A DNA stretch of 64,000 nt from the NCBI GenBank assembly GCA_937873495.1, contig CALMXZ010000007.1:43501-107500 (forward strand). Reading direction: 5' to 3'. Position 1 is the stretch's first letter. Every line of letters begins with the position of its first letter. Of the stretch, positions 63,519 through 64,000 are shown piece after piece. This stretch comes from an uncultured Trueperaceae bacterium (GTDB lineage Bacteria; Deinococcota; Deinococci; Deinococcales; Trueperaceae). The notes beneath the pieces were generated by a model. It searched no databases. It saw only the letters and a list, made by a program, of their open reading frames with translations, and was not told the origin of the DNA. Position numbers and translations under genes: made by a program.

Positions 63519-64000
63519 GCCAAGCGACTTCGAGCGCCTCCCGCCTACCCATCGCCACGAGGGACCTGCTGAACGGCAGGGGCGACCAGGGAACCCTCGA
63601 CCTCGAGAGCAGGCACGGCAACGGGGACCTCCTGAAGGTCCTCGACATCCTCGGCATCGCCGGGCCCTTCACGGTCGTCTCGCCCTGGGAGCTCGAGGAC
63701 GAGACCGGTCGCAACCTCATCCACGCCGGCGGCTACGCCGCCATGCCCTTCGGCGAGGCCTACCCCCCGCTCGCCGACTTCGTGCGCGACTACCTGGCCC
63801 AGAACAAGCAGCTGGGCCTCCCGCAGCAGTCGCTGAGCGAGTGGCGGGCCGCGCTGGCGACGAACCTCGTCGCGCTTCTCGCGAGCCTCGCCCCCAGCCA
63901 CGCCGACAGTCACGTCTACTTCGGCAACAGCGGCGCCGAGGCCATCGAGGCCGCCCTGAAGATGGCGCGCGCGGCCAGGCCGAGAGCGACGACCTTCATC
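63515..64000 (+). CDS. Class III PLP-dependent aminotransferase, N-terminal part (partial)
   Basis: 162 residues to the window end. VYFGNSGAEAIEAALKMARAA is the PLP-phosphate region of class III (acetylornithine/GABA/4-aminobutyrate type) aminotransferases. The lead-in LIHAGGYAAMPFGEAYPPL with W-E-L-E-D-E-T-G-R-N fits the same class. The catalytic Lys lies beyond the window. The ATG at 63515 overlaps the lipoprotein stop (ATGA). Substrate unknown. Confidence 0.85.
   Translation, partial: MSQATSSASRLPIATRDLLNGRGDQGTLDLESRHGNGDLLKVLDILGIAGPFTVVSPWELEDETGRNLIHAGGYAAMPFGEAYPPLADFVRDYLAQNKQLGLPQQSLSEWRAALATNLVALLASLAPSHADSHVYFGNSGAEAIEAALKMARAARPRATTFI

Overview
The window is about 70% G+C, densely coded and with short intergenic gaps. 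The gene set points to the Deinococcota, most likely a Truepera-like lineage. Support comes from an archaeal-type aspartyl-tRNA synthetase C-terminus, the futalosine menaquinone genes mqnE and mqnA, a bacilliredoxin-like protein that implies bacillithiol, an oxoglutarate dehydrogenase operon, and many TANNNT boxes 6-7 nt before a start codon (leaderless transcription, well documented in Deinococcus). The taxon is an inference; there is no rRNA gene here.

1-12 kb: end of aspS; a CsgG-like lipoprotein; an M20 amidohydrolase; a very large secreted protein with PPC, discoidin-like and two VWA domains; a small conserved protein; a BTAD/TPR regulator translationally coupled to thymidine kinase (tdk); then hslV. 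12-25 kb: an Ig-domain lipoprotein divergent from a second, AfsR-like regulator, a subtilisin-like lipoprotein, hslU (separated from hslV by 7.5 kb), an FtsX-type permease without its ATPase, a secreted protein of unknown function and a PHB-depolymerase-like esterase. 25-37 kb: core metabolism (mqnE-mqnA, sucA-sucB-lpd, a PfkB sugar kinase, a threonine-dehydratase-like enzyme) and a YtxJ/bacilliredoxin-like protein with a C-terminal extension.

37.7-45.5 kb is an accessory block that begins just after a tRNA-Ser(GGA). It holds a ComJ-like gene divergent from an unknown gene, a HAD phosphatase, a RibD/DHFR-like protein, a YqeY protein, a mazE antitoxin followed by a broken mazF, and a low-G+C cluster of two nucleotide-sugar SDR enzymes plus a membrane glycosyltransferase.

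45.5-64 kb: an anaerobic ribonucleotide reductase operon in which the glycyl-radical domain lies on its own 68-residue protein (nrdD - radical domain - nrdG), with an NrdR-box-like palindrome over its promoter; a cobalamin riboswitch and metE; rph and rdgB; glpX; an alpha/beta-hydrolase-like lipoprotein; hisF-hisIE; an RNA methyltransferase divergent from a membrane protein and a two-CXXCH cytochrome; an oligopeptide ABC transporter (binding protein and two permeases); an Ig-like lipoprotein; and the start of a class III aminotransferase.

The most unusual items are the split class III reductase, the eroded mazF behind an intact mazE with its apparent operator, the separated hslV/hslU pair, and the low-G+C sugar cluster beside a tRNA gene.
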